64,000 bases of DNA from Poriferisodalis sp965205175 (GCF_965205175.1 NZ_OZ242038.1:2542001-2606000); one strand, 5' to 3'; positions 35,658-44,736 are shown, numbered from the stretch's first letter. Program-made: numbers and translations. Notes: generated by a model not told the origin, from the sequence alone.

Positions 35658-36560
35658 CTATCGGAAATTCGGCGCCACCTCGCTGATGAACAGGTCCATG
35701 GAGTGCTTCTTGGCTTCCATCGGGCCGAACGTGAAGTCGGGGATGATCAGCTCCTCGACACCGACCTGTCGATACTGATCGACCATCTCGCTGACCTCGT
35801 CGGGCGTGCCCACAATGGTGGCCCGGCCGAGGTCCATGGCACGGAATCGATCCAGCTTGGCCGAGTCCTCACCGATGAACAGCAATGCGCAAGCGGACCG
35901 ACTGATCTCGGCCGGGTCGCGGCCGATCGCCTCGCAGTGGGCGTCCAGCACACTGCACAGCTCGGCAATGTCTGCGGGCATGCCCCAGCAGTTCCACTCC
36001 GACGCCCAACGAGCCGTCGTGCGCAACGTGCGGCGCCGTCCGCCGCCGCCGATGAGCAGCGGCAGCGGCGACTGCACCGGCTTGGGGTCCAGCGGAGCTT
36101 CGGTCACCGTGTAGTGCTCGCCGCTGAAGCTCGTGCGGTGACCGCTGAGCAGTGAGCTGATGATCTCGACAGCTTCGTCGAAGCGATCCATGCGACCGCG
36201 CAGCGTGCCGAACTCGAAGCCGTATGCCTCGTGCTCGTTCTGCTGCCAGCCGGCACCGATGCCGAGCACCACGCGGCCGCCGGACAGATGGTCGACGGTG
36301 GTGGCAATCTTGACGGTCAGCGCCGGATTCCGATACGTATTGCCGGCCACCAGCGGACCGAGCCGCACTCGAGGCACCGCCACTGCCAACGCCGCGAGCA
36401 CCGACCATGCCTCGTGAACCGGCTGATCCACGTTCGCCTCGTTGGGCATGAAGTGATCTGCGAACCACAGGCCGTCCCAGCCGGTGGCCTCCGCATGGCG
36501 GCAGCACTCGATGATCGCCGAGGTGTGCTGGTCGTTCTTGGTCCAAAAGCCGAAGCGCAT
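35658..36560 (-). CDS. LLM-class flavin/F420-dependent oxidoreductase
   Basis: A 300-residue luciferase-like TIM-barrel oxidoreductase. MRFGFWTKNDQHTS, GWDGLWFADHFMPN, LGPLVAGNTYRNPALTVKIATTVDHLSGGRVVLGIGAGWQQNEHEAYGFEFG and PLPLLIGGGGRRRTLR are the standard cofactor and barrel motifs; the actinobacterial members mostly use F420, which is inferred here. Tandem glycines in IGGGGRR mark the phosphate-binding site. ATG at 36560 is preferred to a GTG six bases upstream. It converges on the enoyl-CoA hydratase gene, 17 bases away. The substrate is unknown. Confidence 0.9.
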   Translation of the reverse strand: MRFGFWTKNDQHTSAIIECCRHAEATGWDGLWFADHFMPNEANVDQPVHEAWSVLAALAVAVPRVRLGPLVAGNTYRNPALTVKIATTVDHLSGGRVVLGIGAGWQQNEHEAYGFEFGTLRGRMDRFDEAVEIISSLLSGHRTSFSGEHYTVTEAPLDPKPVQSPLPLLIGGGGRRRTLRTTARWASEWNCWGMPADIAELCSVLDAHCEAIGRDPAEISRSACALLFIGEDSAKLDRFRAMDLGRATIVGTPDEVSEMVDQYRQVGVEELIIPDFTFGPMEAKKHSMDLFISEVAPNFR

Positions 36561-36632
36561 GCCCACAGCCTGCCACCCGCGGCTCAGGCTGCTGGGACTT
36601 CGGTCACCGGCACCGAGCGAGACTGCGAAGGC

Positions 36633-38180
36633 CTAACGGCGGCCGGCCAGCATCAGGCGCAGCAGATTGAGCGCCGAGATGGCGCTGTAGTCCGCCAGCC
36701 GTTCGCGATCGCCGGGAAGGCGGATCTGCTCTGCTTGTTCGCGGGGCGTAACCGAGGAGGCATTGCCGGACGCTGTTCGCGACGAGATCGAGACAGCCAA
36801 GAAGGCCGTGCCGTAGGGATGCTCCGGCGTCGCCGACTCGCGCTGGTCCACAGCCGTGACCGCGAGCCCCACGCCGGCGCCGGTGCGCAGCCGCGCGGCT
36901 CGCGCGAGCGCTTGCGCACCCTGCAGGCTGGCGAGGCGGGGCGCCGGGCTGGCGGGGCGTCGCGCCGACCCAGTTTCCGACGCAGAGCGTTGCTGGAGTA
37001 CACCGCTCGGCACATCACCTACAAGCGGTGACATCTGCGTCGAACCGTCTTCCAGCAACTGCTCGGCCAGTTGCGCCGAGCAGGCCACGATGCCGCCCGC
37101 AAAGCGGCGCGAACCCGCTGGAGTCGGCGGACCTGCTGGAGTCGACGGTTCGCCGACGGGCGAGACTGCCAGTCCGGCGTCGCCCAGCTTCGTGCCGCCG
37201 AGTGGCCTACCCGCTTGCATCGCAGCGTCGGCAGACGACAGCCGGTTCGCCATGCGACCGCCGGTGACGGTCTCGACCACAGCCAACGTCAGGCCCAGCC
37301 GATCCAGCTCGGCCAGCACCGCGGTCTCCATCGTGTCGTCGTCGTAGGCGAAGACCAAGTCGCCGAGCAGCGGTGCCAGCCGCGCCTGCTCGGCGTCGAT
37401 GATCTGCCAAGCCTCGGTCGAGTCGGCACCCTTGGCGGTGATCCGAATCTTGATGCCCTCGATGCCGCTGGCCAAGAACGCGAGGGTCGGATTGGCGGCG
37501 CGGTCCAGTTCGGCGATGCGCCCGGCCAGCATTTCGGCCAGGCCTGACTCGCTCTGGCCCCAAGTGCGAAGCACCCGGCTCTCGATGGCAGCGCTGACGC
37601 CGGCGCGTCGCTGCAAGTCCGCCAGCACGGTGCCCTGCAGCATCTCGCGCATCTCGTAGGGCACGCCGGGCACGGCATACACCACCCGGTCCAGCGCCTC
37701 TGCGCCGCGGGGAGGCTGCACGCCGGGCCGCAGCGCGCCGATGCCGGGCATCCAGCGGATCGGTGCGACCAAGCCGGGCGCCGTGCCCGGTTGCTGGGGA
37801 ATTGGCGAGGCACCGACGGGCACCATCGCTTGACGCAGGTTGTTCTCGGGCATCGGACGACTGCGGCTTGAGAACATGGACCGGATGCGCTCAGCGATGC
37901 GCTCGTCGAGCACCAGATCCACTCCCATGACCGAAGCAAGGACGTCCCTGGTGATGTCGTCCTGCGTCGGACCCAAGCCGCCGCACACGATGACGGCCTC
38001 GCTGCGGTCGAGCGCCAAGCGGAGCGACGCGTCGATACGGTCGAAGTTGTCGCCGACCTTCGTCTGGTAGTGGCTGTCGATGCCTGCCAAGGCGAGCTGC
38101 TCGCCCATCCACGAAGAGTTGGTGTCGACGATCTGGCCCAGCAGCAGCTCGGTGCCCACGGCGATGATCTCGGTCTTCAC
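36633..38180 (-). CDS. cinA: CinA-family protein with degenerate C-terminal deamidase domain
   Basis: A 515-residue protein. The N-terminal MoaB/MogA-like COG1058 domain (residues 1-170: EIIAVGTELLLGQIVDTN, CGGLGPTQDDITRDVLA, YAVPGVPYEMREM) is linked to ADP-ribose/NAD-metabolite pyrophosphatase activity in relatives. The C-terminal PncC-like NMN deamidase domain is altered: the family ESxTGG is ETVTGG (303-308), the later YSNxxK motif reads CSAQLA (367-372), and a Pro/Gly-rich insertion of about 40 residues sits between them, so the deamidase is probably inactive. GTG at 38180 has TAAGGT 8 bases upstream. It follows pgsA, a common actinobacterial pgsA-cinA(-recA) order. Confidence 0.88.
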   Translation of the reverse strand: MKTEIIAVGTELLLGQIVDTNSSWMGEQLALAGIDSHYQTKVGDNFDRIDASLRLALDRSEAVIVCGGLGPTQDDITRDVLASVMGVDLVLDERIAERIRSMFSSRSRPMPENNLRQAMVPVGASPIPQQPGTAPGLVAPIRWMPGIGALRPGVQPPRGAEALDRVVYAVPGVPYEMREMLQGTVLADLQRRAGVSAAIESRVLRTWGQSESGLAEMLAGRIAELDRAANPTLAFLASGIEGIKIRITAKGADSTEAWQIIDAEQARLAPLLGDLVFAYDDDTMETAVLAELDRLGLTLAVVETVTGGRMANRLSSADAAMQAGRPLGGTKLGDAGLAVSPVGEPSTPAGPPTPAGSRRFAGGIVACSAQLAEQLLEDGSTQMSPLVGDVPSGVLQQRSASETGSARRPASPAPRLASLQGAQALARAARLRTGAGVGLAVTAVDQRESATPEHPYGTAFLAVSISSRTASGNASSVTPREQAEQIRLPGDRERLADYSAISALNLLRLMLAGRR

Positions 38181-38234
38181 GGGCAGTGACCTTAGGGGCA
38201 CGCGCCGAGCGCACGGGGCTGACCCAGCGTCGAC

Positions 38235-38834
38235 TCAGCCGATCGCCCCGCCGCTGAGCTGTGCAGCCTCGAGCGTGCGAGCGGACCGCAGGTACGACCA
38301 GCCGGTCCACAGCGTCAGCACCAACGCCAGCCAGAGCGTCGCAGTGGCGACCCAGTGAGCCTCAGCCGCCAGCGGAGGTGTGACAGCAAAGCCGACCGCC
38401 CACAACTGGACGAACGTCTTCCATTTGGCCAGCTTGGTTGCAGGCACGGTGACACCGCGACGGCCCGCTCGTGAGCGATAGCCGCTGACCGCCAGTTCCC
38501 GCACGGCGATGACTACCACCGGCACCAGATTGAATTGGCCGTTCGCCACCAGCGCAGCCATCCCGCCGAGCACCAGCACCTTGTCTGCCAGCGGGTCCAG
38601 GAACGCACCGGCGCGTGTGGCGCCGTGACGGCGGGCGAGCAGACCGTCGACGTAATCGGTCATGGCGATCGTGAAGCCGACGGCAAACGTGGACCAGCGT
38701 GCCCCCCACAACACGACCATCGCGATGAAGACGGGCGAGGCGGCTATCCGCGCGATCGTCACCAGATTGGCCGGTGTGACCAGCGCCGTCGGCCCGAACG
38801 TCGCGGGCGTGTCCTCCCCGTTGGGAACCGCCAT
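38235..38834 (-). CDS. pgsA: CDP-diacylglycerol--glycerol-3-phosphate 3-phosphatidyltransferase
   Basis: A 199-residue integral membrane enzyme that makes phosphatidylglycerol phosphate. NLVTIARIAASPVFI is the usual first helix, and the CDP-alcohol phosphotransferase signature D-x2-DG-x2-AR-x8-G-x3-D-x3-D is complete in MTDYVDGLLARR...GAFLDPLADK. There are about five to six membrane helices. The ATG at 38834 is preceded by a 218-base divergent gap towards the aminotransferase. cinA follows 54 bases downstream. Confidence 0.94.
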   Translation of the reverse strand: MAVPNGEDTPATFGPTALVTPANLVTIARIAASPVFIAMVVLWGARWSTFAVGFTIAMTDYVDGLLARRHGATRAGAFLDPLADKVLVLGGMAALVANGQFNLVPVVVIAVRELAVSGYRSRAGRRGVTVPATKLAKWKTFVQLWAVGFAVTPPLAAEAHWVATATLWLALVLTLWTGWSYLRSARTLEAAQLSGGAIG

Positions 38835-39040
38835 TGCCGCGTGAGACTACGCGAACCCGCCCGCCACGCGGGCCGGCGCGGGTCACGCCCGGCAGCGTTG
38901 CGATCGGCGTTCAATCCGCACGCCACGACGCGAGCCGGCACAGACCGCGTCGAGCAGGCCAAGGCGCAGGCACCGAGACCGGCACTGACCGGCGGGCACC
39001 CGATCCGCAGAGATGCACAGGTGTCCGAGGCATGGTCACC

Positions 39041-39046
39041 TAGTAT
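39041..39046 (+). promoter_or_regulatory. Putative -10 element, leaderless start of the class IV aminotransferase
   Basis: TAGTAT lies exactly six bases before the GTG at 39053, and there is no purine-rich ribosome binding site. This is one of the clearest leaderless-type arrangements in the window. Confidence 0.45.
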
Positions 39047-39052
39047 CGGCGC

Positions 39053-40195
39053 GTGACGCACGGGACAGCTGTTGCGGCCGGCGATTCCTCCATGCCGGCC
39101 ACAGCCGCGCCGGACCCGCGTCCCGGCCGACGAGTGCTCAGCACCGCCGAAGCGGTCGAACGGATGACGGCCAAGCGACGCGGCAAGCGCGGCTGCTACG
39201 CGATGTTCAGCTCCTACCTCGGAGGGGTGGTCACCGATCCTGCCGTCATGACCGTGCCGCTCGACGACCACATGGTCCACCGAGGTCACGGCGTGTTCGA
39301 CACGTGCTCGCTGGTCAACGGGCGGCTGTACCGGCTCGGCATTCACATCGACCGCCTGCTCGTGAGCGCGAGCGGCGCTCGCATCGAGGTCCCGTGGTCG
39401 CGCGAGCAGCTCATCGAGATGGTCGCCGACACGGCTGCATCCTCGGGTGCCCGCAACGGCATCGTCCGCTATTGGCTGACCGCCGGCCCGGGCGGCTTCT
39501 CGTTCATGCCGTCGGAGTGTGAGGCGCCGTGCTTCTACTGCGTCGTGCTCGACCCGATGAGCTTCGGGGCCGACGGGTTCGATCCGATGAGGGACGGCTT
39601 TCGGGAGGCGACCGTGCGGGACACGCCGATGAAGCCGCCGCTGCTGGCGCAGATCAAGTCGAACAACTACCTGCTCAACGTGCTCACGCACATGGAGGCA
39701 GCCGACGGCGGCGGCACCTTCGGCATCATCGTGGACGACGACGGCTTCATCGCCGAGGCCTGCGTGATGAACGTGTGCAGCGTGAGCGACGAGGGCGTGT
39801 TCGTCACTCCCCCATTCGAGGGAATTCTCCACGGCACCACCATGAGACGCCTGCTGGAGATGGCACGCAGCGTGCTCTGCGCCGAGGGCCTGCTGCGCTC
39901 GGTGGAGCAACGACCGTTGCCCGCGGCGGAGGCCCGCGCGGCCGCCGAACTCATCATGTCGGGCGGCGACACGCACGTTTTCCCGGTGGTGGAGTGGGAC
40001 GGCGCCCCAATCGGCAACGGTGTCGTGGGGCCGGTCGCCAAGCGGCTACATGAACTGATAGAAACCGAGACCACTGCCGGCAACGGCTCACCCGACGACT
40101 TCATCGCCGTGCAGTATGGCCCGCTCGATTGCGCGCAGCCAGTTGATGAGGCACATCCGGAAAATGCCATAGTAGTGCCAGCATCGGACAAGTGA
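39053..40195 (+). CDS. Class IV PLP aminotransferase (BCAT/D-amino-acid transaminase type)
   Basis: A 380-residue fold type IV aminotransferase or lyase. HRGHGVFDTCSLVNGRLYRLGIHIDRLLVSA is the entry motif, QIKSNNYLLNVL carries the PLP Lys, FGIIVDDDGFIAEACVMNVCSV is the Glu/cofactor loop, and GILHGTTMRRLLEMA binds the phosphate. The first 45 residues are an unusual leader. Members act on D-alanine, branched-chain amino acids or aminodeoxychorismate; the sequence alone does not decide. The last 30 codons become more AT-rich towards the ATPase module, so the 3' end may have been rewritten when that module arrived (inference). Confidence 0.88.
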   Translation: MTHGTAVAAGDSSMPATAAPDPRPGRRVLSTAEAVERMTAKRRGKRGCYAMFSSYLGGVVTDPAVMTVPLDDHMVHRGHGVFDTCSLVNGRLYRLGIHIDRLLVSASGARIEVPWSREQLIEMVADTAASSGARNGIVRYWLTAGPGGFSFMPSECEAPCFYCVVLDPMSFGADGFDPMRDGFREATVRDTPMKPPLLAQIKSNNYLLNVLTHMEAADGGGTFGIIVDDDGFIAEACVMNVCSVSDEGVFVTPPFEGILHGTTMRRLLEMARSVLCAEGLLRSVEQRPLPAAEARAAAELIMSGGDTHVFPVVEWDGAPIGNGVVGPVAKRLHELIETETTAGNGSPDDFIAVQYGPLDCAQPVDEAHPENAIVVPASDK

Positions 40196-40207
40196 CATGG
40201 CGGCGAG

Positions 40208-41429
40208 ATGACAAATGCTCCTGTACTGACTCGTGTGAGCGCGAAGGAGTTCCGCTCTCTCGAAAATGTGGACCTGCCCCTCGGTCCATTGACGGTCCTC
40301 GTCGGTCCGAATGGGTCCGGCAAGACCAACGTTCTGAATGTTCTCCGCTTTTTGGCATCAACAGTTCGATTCGATCTCGCAGCTGCTGTTGATGAATGGG
40401 GCGGTTTCGATTACGTCAAACGTCAAGGCGAGGGTTCGCCGCGAGCGCACGTCAAGCTAGAGATTGAAGGAATAGTCACCAACAATGCGAGCCGAACGGC
40501 GCTAGACGAATACAAACTCTCTTTTTCTTTGACTGCGAGAAACCGCTTGCGCCGCGAGGAGAGCTTCACATTCAAGCGTACACAGGGGCAAGGACGCCGA
40601 ATAACCATCAAGGGCAGCAAGGTAGAATTCAGTAAGGATGATCCTCACGATTCCAGCCCACTCACGCGCGAACTCGCTGACGCACAACGGACCGGCTTAG
40701 CCACATTGCCGGATTGGTCTGATGAAGATGGTGGCGAGGGTATCCGACTATTAGCAGACTTTCTTTCCAGAAGACTTTCTTTCCAGAATTAGAGTCCTGG
40801 AGCCCGATGTTGAAGCGGCACGGCGCCCGTCTCGCATGATACCAGGTCACCTCGCTGACGACGCGAGCAACCTTGCGCCAGCGTTGCACCGCTTGTCTCG
40901 CGAAGATGCCGAATCTTTCAATACCCTCCAAGATGATCTGCGCGGGTGTCTATCAGGTCTAGAGGCCGTCGAATTTGAGTCACTTGGAGGACCCGGTAGA
41001 GGAATATTCGTCGTCCTTCGCGAACGCGGATTGCGCCGTCGAATTGAGCTCGCCGATGCATCGTTCGGGACAGTGCGACTGCTCGCGCTGCTCACCGCTT
41101 TGCATGAGCCAAATCCGCCGCCATTTACCGCGATCGAGGAGGCGGATCACGGCCTACATCCGCACGCTCTTGACCTGCTCGTGGACCGTCTCAGAGCTGC
41201 GTCTCAGCATACACAACTCCTGCTGACGAGCCATGCTCCAACCTTTGTCAATCGCCTCAAATCGCATGAGCTGGTCGTTTGCGATCGTGATCCTGCTACG
41301 GGTGCATCAATCATACCGTGCATACGCAGCGAAGAAGTTGCTGAGAAGATTGGCATCAGCGGCCTAGGGCCGGGCGAACTTTGGTTCTCGGGAGCGCTCG
41401 GCGGTGTTCCTAGCGGTTTTCTCGACTGA
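40208..41429 (+). pseudogene. AAA/OLD-like ATPase split by a frameshift
   Basis: Two reading frames make one protein. The first (40208-40792) encodes LTRVSAKEFRSLENVDLPL and Walker A GPNGSGKTNVLNVL (residues 33-40), then stops at TAG 40790-40792. The second, shifted by one base, covers the rest to 41429: LGGPGRGIFVVLRERG, LADASFGTVRLLALLTAL (signature), FTAIEEADHGLHPHAL (Walker B, catalytic Glu) and LLLTSHAP (switch His). The shift is caused by a tandem 16-base duplication at 40757-40788; removing one copy restores a continuous frame of about 400 residues (ADFLSRIRVLEPDVEAARRP). It is an SMC/RecF/OLD-type ATPase (AAA_21) of the sort paired with TOPRIM nucleases in phage defence. Low GC and ATA/TTA codons mark it as acquired. 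Whether it is dead or can revert is open. Confidence 0.85.
40757..40788. repeat. 16-bp tandem duplication disrupting the ATPase gene
   Basis: GACTTTCTTTCCAGAA is present twice in direct contact, at 40757-40772 and 40773-40788. Because 16 is not a multiple of three, the second copy shifts the frame by one and leads to a stop two bases after it ends. Loss of one copy by slippage or recombination would restore the gene exactly. Confidence 0.95.
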
Positions 41430-42114
41430 GACAACACAGTTGTCACCGCGGAATCGTCACAAATCACACCGGGCAGGATCCATCACAGGATCTATCCTAG
41501 TGTTTGGTGAGAGTTTGAACGATAGCCGGTCCATTGCGGCACTCATCGGAGCTATCTGCCCTGACTTGAAGGGCAGAATCAAGGCCATCACCAGGCCTCA
41601 GTCCATGCCACCAACGGCAGCTCCTGAGAAACGATCGAAATGGATAGAAAACGTGGCTAGAGTGGTGAGCACGTATCGTCCAGAGCCCCTCTGTGTCTTT
41701 GTTCATCAAGATGCAGATGGGCCGGATGCAGCAGCTACAACCGAACGCGATCTGCATCTCAACCTGCAAAAGGCCGATCTTACATCAGCACATGCTGTGG
41801 TACCAATCGAAGAAATAGAGTCATGGTGGTTTCTGTTTCCCGCTGCGACGGAGAGCTACCGAGAATCTTGGCAGAATGTCCTGAAGCGGAACGCGCACAA
41901 CTGGGATGCTGTCAGCAATCCCAAAGAGGAACTGAAGCGGCTCACTGGTCAGCGCAGCGTTCGAAAGGCCTATGAGGAGGCAGATTCGCCGCGTATTGCA
42001 ATCCGTATTGCGGACGCGATAGTCAGCGTATCGCGTCAAGTTGGAACGAGCCCCTCATTCGACCGATTCGCTGACGCAGTATCTGCATGCTGTGACAAGG
42101 CGACGGAGGATTGA
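41404..42114 (+). CDS. DUF4276/TOPRIM-like protein paired with the ATPase
   Basis: A protein of up to 236 residues, probably the effector half of the ATPase module. ILVFGESLNDSRSIAALI provides the acidic first strand (Glu), VFVHQDADGPDAAATTERD the DxD motif, and VPIEEIESWWFLFPAATESYRE the conserved E-x-I-E-S-W segment of DUF4276 proteins, a TOPRIM-related nuclease group that commonly follows an AAA_21 ATPase. The start is uncertain: GTG at 41404 overlaps the ATPase 3' end by 26 bases, and a GTG at 41500 would remove the first strand. GC content is low, as in the ATPase. An abortive-infection role by analogy with AbiL, RloAB or PARIS is inference. Confidence 0.72.
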   Translation: MFLAVFSTETTQLSPRNRHKSHRAGSITGSILVFGESLNDSRSIAALIGAICPDLKGRIKAITRPQSMPPTAAPEKRSKWIENVARVVSTYRPEPLCVFVHQDADGPDAAATTERDLHLNLQKADLTSAHAVVPIEEIESWWFLFPAATESYRESWQNVLKRNAHNWDAVSNPKEELKRLTGQRSVRKAYEEADSPRIAIRIADAIVSVSRQVGTSPSFDRFADAVSACCDKATED

Positions 42115-42180
42115 GGCCGCGGCGCTGCCCGCACGTACCGGCTGCACGTGTACCGGTGGGTGTGACAGGGGCGTTCTAGG

Positions 42181-44736
42181 GTGCCGCTCGTGGATGCTGT
42201 CGAACTGGCCTGCGCCGATGCGAAGAACGCTCGACGGCTCGACCCGCGGCCGACTGCCACACGAGACCCCGCACAGGTGCCGATCACCATGGTCAGCCCC
42301 GACACGCTGGGCGACTTCGCGGATGCACTGGCCGCGTCTGCTGCGCGAGCGCTCGACACCGAGACGGTCTACGAGCCGCGCGGCCTGCAATCGCGCGGGC
42401 ACGTGCCACGGCTGCGGGTGATCTCGGCAGCGACCCGCGATCGCAGCGGCGCCGAACGCGCCTGGGTCGTCGACGTCGCACACCACGATGCACGCGAACT
42501 GGCCACAGCACTGCATGCGGGCGTGGGAAAGCCCAAGCTGGCGGCGGACGCATGGAACGCGACCTTCGACGACCGGGTCATCGACGCACATCTCATGCAT
42601 CCGGCCATCGCCGCCGGGGCGCAGGTCGAATCGTTGCGCTGGTGGGATGCGCAGCTGGCCGATGCACTGCTCCACCAAGGTCTGACCGGCTTCAGCTTCT
42701 TCCATGGGCTGGCATGGGCAGCAGAGCGCTACCTCGGATTGCGCGTCGAAGGCAAGGCCACGACGCAGCTGTCCTACTCCGCCGACGCGCCGTTGAGCGA
42801 CGGGCAAGTGCGCTACGCGGCGGCCGACGCCGTCGAGACGCTCTGGGTATCCGATCAGCTGCGCTCGAGGCTGACCGACGCAGGACTGGACGAGGTCTGC
42901 CGACTCGAACAGGCAGCCCGGCCGTTTCTCGACCGCATGGAACGCGCTGGTCTCCCGTTCGATGCCGACGGATGGGAGACCGAGCTCGAAGGGCTCGAGA
43001 CCCAGCGCTCAGCGGTGCTCACGCGCCTGGCCGAGCTGACTGGCGGCGGCCAAGGCGATCTGTTCGGCGCTGGACTCGAACCGAGCTGGAATCCTGACAG
43101 CGAGCCGCAGACGCGCGACCTGCTGAACCGCTTCGCGGCCGATCGAGTGGCAGCGTGGACGAACAGGACCGACGGTCGGCCCCGTGCGCTCGTGCCGACC
43201 GATTCGCTCAGCGCGTCGGCGCTGGCAGGCATCGGCGGCGAACTCTGCGATGCACTGCTGGCCTATCGGGATCTGTCCAAGACGTTGAGCACCTACGGGC
43301 ACACGATGCGCGAACATCTCGGGCCCGACGGCCGGTTGCACCCGGAGTACCTGCAAATCGTCGGCACCAACACCGGACGGTTGGCCAGCCGCCATCCGAA
43401 TGCGCAGAACTTCACACCGCGGCTGAAGCCCTACATCACCGCACCTGCAGGCCGCGTCTTCGTCTATTGCGATCTGAACCAAGCTGAGCTGCGCTTCGCA
43501 ACCCAGCTCGCCGGCGACGAGGAGCTGCAGGCGGCCTTCAGGGAAGGGCGAGACATCCACACGGCCACTGCCCAACGGATGTTCGGCGTACACATGGACG
43601 GCCCGGCGGGGCTCGCGGCGCTCGATCGGGCTCGCTATGAGGAGTTCCGCACCAAAGCCAAGCGCATCAACTTCGGGATTCTGTACGGACAGCGCGGCGC
43701 GGGTCTGTCACGGGGCCTCACCGATGCCGGCGTGCCGACCAGCCGCGACGAAGCCGACGCCCTCATCGAGGCCTACCTCGATGCGTATCCCGGCATTGCT
43801 CGCTGGGTGGACGAGCGTGATCGCGCCATCGGACACTTCGCATCCACCGCCTTGGACGCCGATTGGCCGCTGACGCTGCGGCTCGGAGCGTTGTGGCCCC
43901 GTACCGACGACACTCGGCGGTCGCTGCGCAGCCAGCAGCGCCGCCATCACAGCGCGGAAGAGGTCCACGCTGCGCTGCTCGCCGCCGAACGGACCGCAGC
44001 CATCGATCCGGTGCGCATCTCCGGCAGGTCGGCAGGCAACCTGGGCGAGACCGATGCAGCCGAGGTGGCCTGGTCGTTGTCGTTCGCCGCGCCCGTGGTG
44101 GTCCGGCCCGACGGCTCGCCGCTGTCGTTCAGCTCCCGAACCCCCGCCGGGCGCCGGCAGCAGTTCACTTTCTCGGTGGACTGGGTGCTCGGTGAAGCCG
44201 CTGCTGTCGTCGGCTGCTCGACGAAGCCTCGGCCTGCGGAGCTGTGGCGCCGGGTGCTGGCTCGATTCGACCTCGCTCCGCCGCAGGCATCGGCTGCGGG
44301 GAAGCTTCGGCCTGCGGTGGACAAACTGCTGGAGCAACGGCACCTGCGACGCGCCGTGGTGGACGAGGTGGGTGCTGCCATGGGTGAGTCCGATCAGCGA
44401 TTCTTGCTGCAAAAGGCGCTGCACACCCGGGTCGGCCAGATGGCCAACGCCTACCGCAATGCGCCGATTCAGGGGGGCGTTGCAGATGTCATGCTGGACG
44501 CCTACGGGCGGCTGCACGACCTGTTGGCGCGCTATCCCTCGGCCGACGCGGTGCAGACGGTCCACGACAGCGTCGTGGTCGAGTGCGACCGCGCCGACGC
44601 TCCAGCACTCGCTGCAGACGTCAAATCCGCACTGGAAGCGGCGATGGCGCGCTGGTGCCCGGACGTGCCCCCGGTAGCCGACACCGACATCCGCACCAGC
44701 CTGTCGGAGACCTCCATCCTCGAGCACATCGGCTGA
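42181..44736 (+). CDS. Family A DNA polymerase with 3'-5' exonuclease domain and large insertion
   Basis: An 851-residue bifunctional polymerase without the 5' nuclease domain of PolA. The exonuclease domain (about residues 45-230) has ALDTETVYEPRG (DxE), NATFDDRVIDAHL and YAAADAVETLWV. The polymerase domain has motif A YCDLNQAELRF, motif B RTKAKRINFGILYG (about 485-505) and motif C VHDSVVVE (about 793-800). Between the helix ending RWVDERDRAIGHF and the helix with RNAPIQGGVADVM, where relatives have about 17 residues, this protein has some 160-180 (about 572-755). The start is a GTG at 42181. It is probably an accessory repair polymerase. It stands just after the acquired ATPase module but has the host's high GC. 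Confidence 0.88.
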   Translation: MPLVDAVELACADAKNARRLDPRPTATRDPAQVPITMVSPDTLGDFADALAASAARALDTETVYEPRGLQSRGHVPRLRVISAATRDRSGAERAWVVDVAHHDARELATALHAGVGKPKLAADAWNATFDDRVIDAHLMHPAIAAGAQVESLRWWDAQLADALLHQGLTGFSFFHGLAWAAERYLGLRVEGKATTQLSYSADAPLSDGQVRYAAADAVETLWVSDQLRSRLTDAGLDEVCRLEQAARPFLDRMERAGLPFDADGWETELEGLETQRSAVLTRLAELTGGGQGDLFGAGLEPSWNPDSEPQTRDLLNRFAADRVAAWTNRTDGRPRALVPTDSLSASALAGIGGELCDALLAYRDLSKTLSTYGHTMREHLGPDGRLHPEYLQIVGTNTGRLASRHPNAQNFTPRLKPYITAPAGRVFVYCDLNQAELRFATQLAGDEELQAAFREGRDIHTATAQRMFGVHMDGPAGLAALDRARYEEFRTKAKRINFGILYGQRGAGLSRGLTDAGVPTSRDEADALIEAYLDAYPGIARWVDERDRAIGHFASTALDADWPLTLRLGALWPRTDDTRRSLRSQQRRHHSAEEVHAALLAAERTAAIDPVRISGRSAGNLGETDAAEVAWSLSFAAPVVVRPDGSPLSFSSRTPAGRRQQFTFSVDWVLGEAAAVVGCSTKPRPAELWRRVLARFDLAPPQASAAGKLRPAVDKLLEQRHLRRAVVDEVGAAMGESDQRFLLQKALHTRVGQMANAYRNAPIQGGVADVMLDAYGRLHDLLARYPSADAVQTVHDSVVVECDRADAPALAADVKSALEAAMARWCPDVPPVADTDIRTSLSETSILEHIG

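Noticed and set aside
43896..44450. Intein in the polymerase gene
   Set aside because: The inserted block has no Cys/Ser start, no terminal His-Asn followed by Cys/Ser/Thr and no homing-endonuclease motif; it is treated as a domain insertion.
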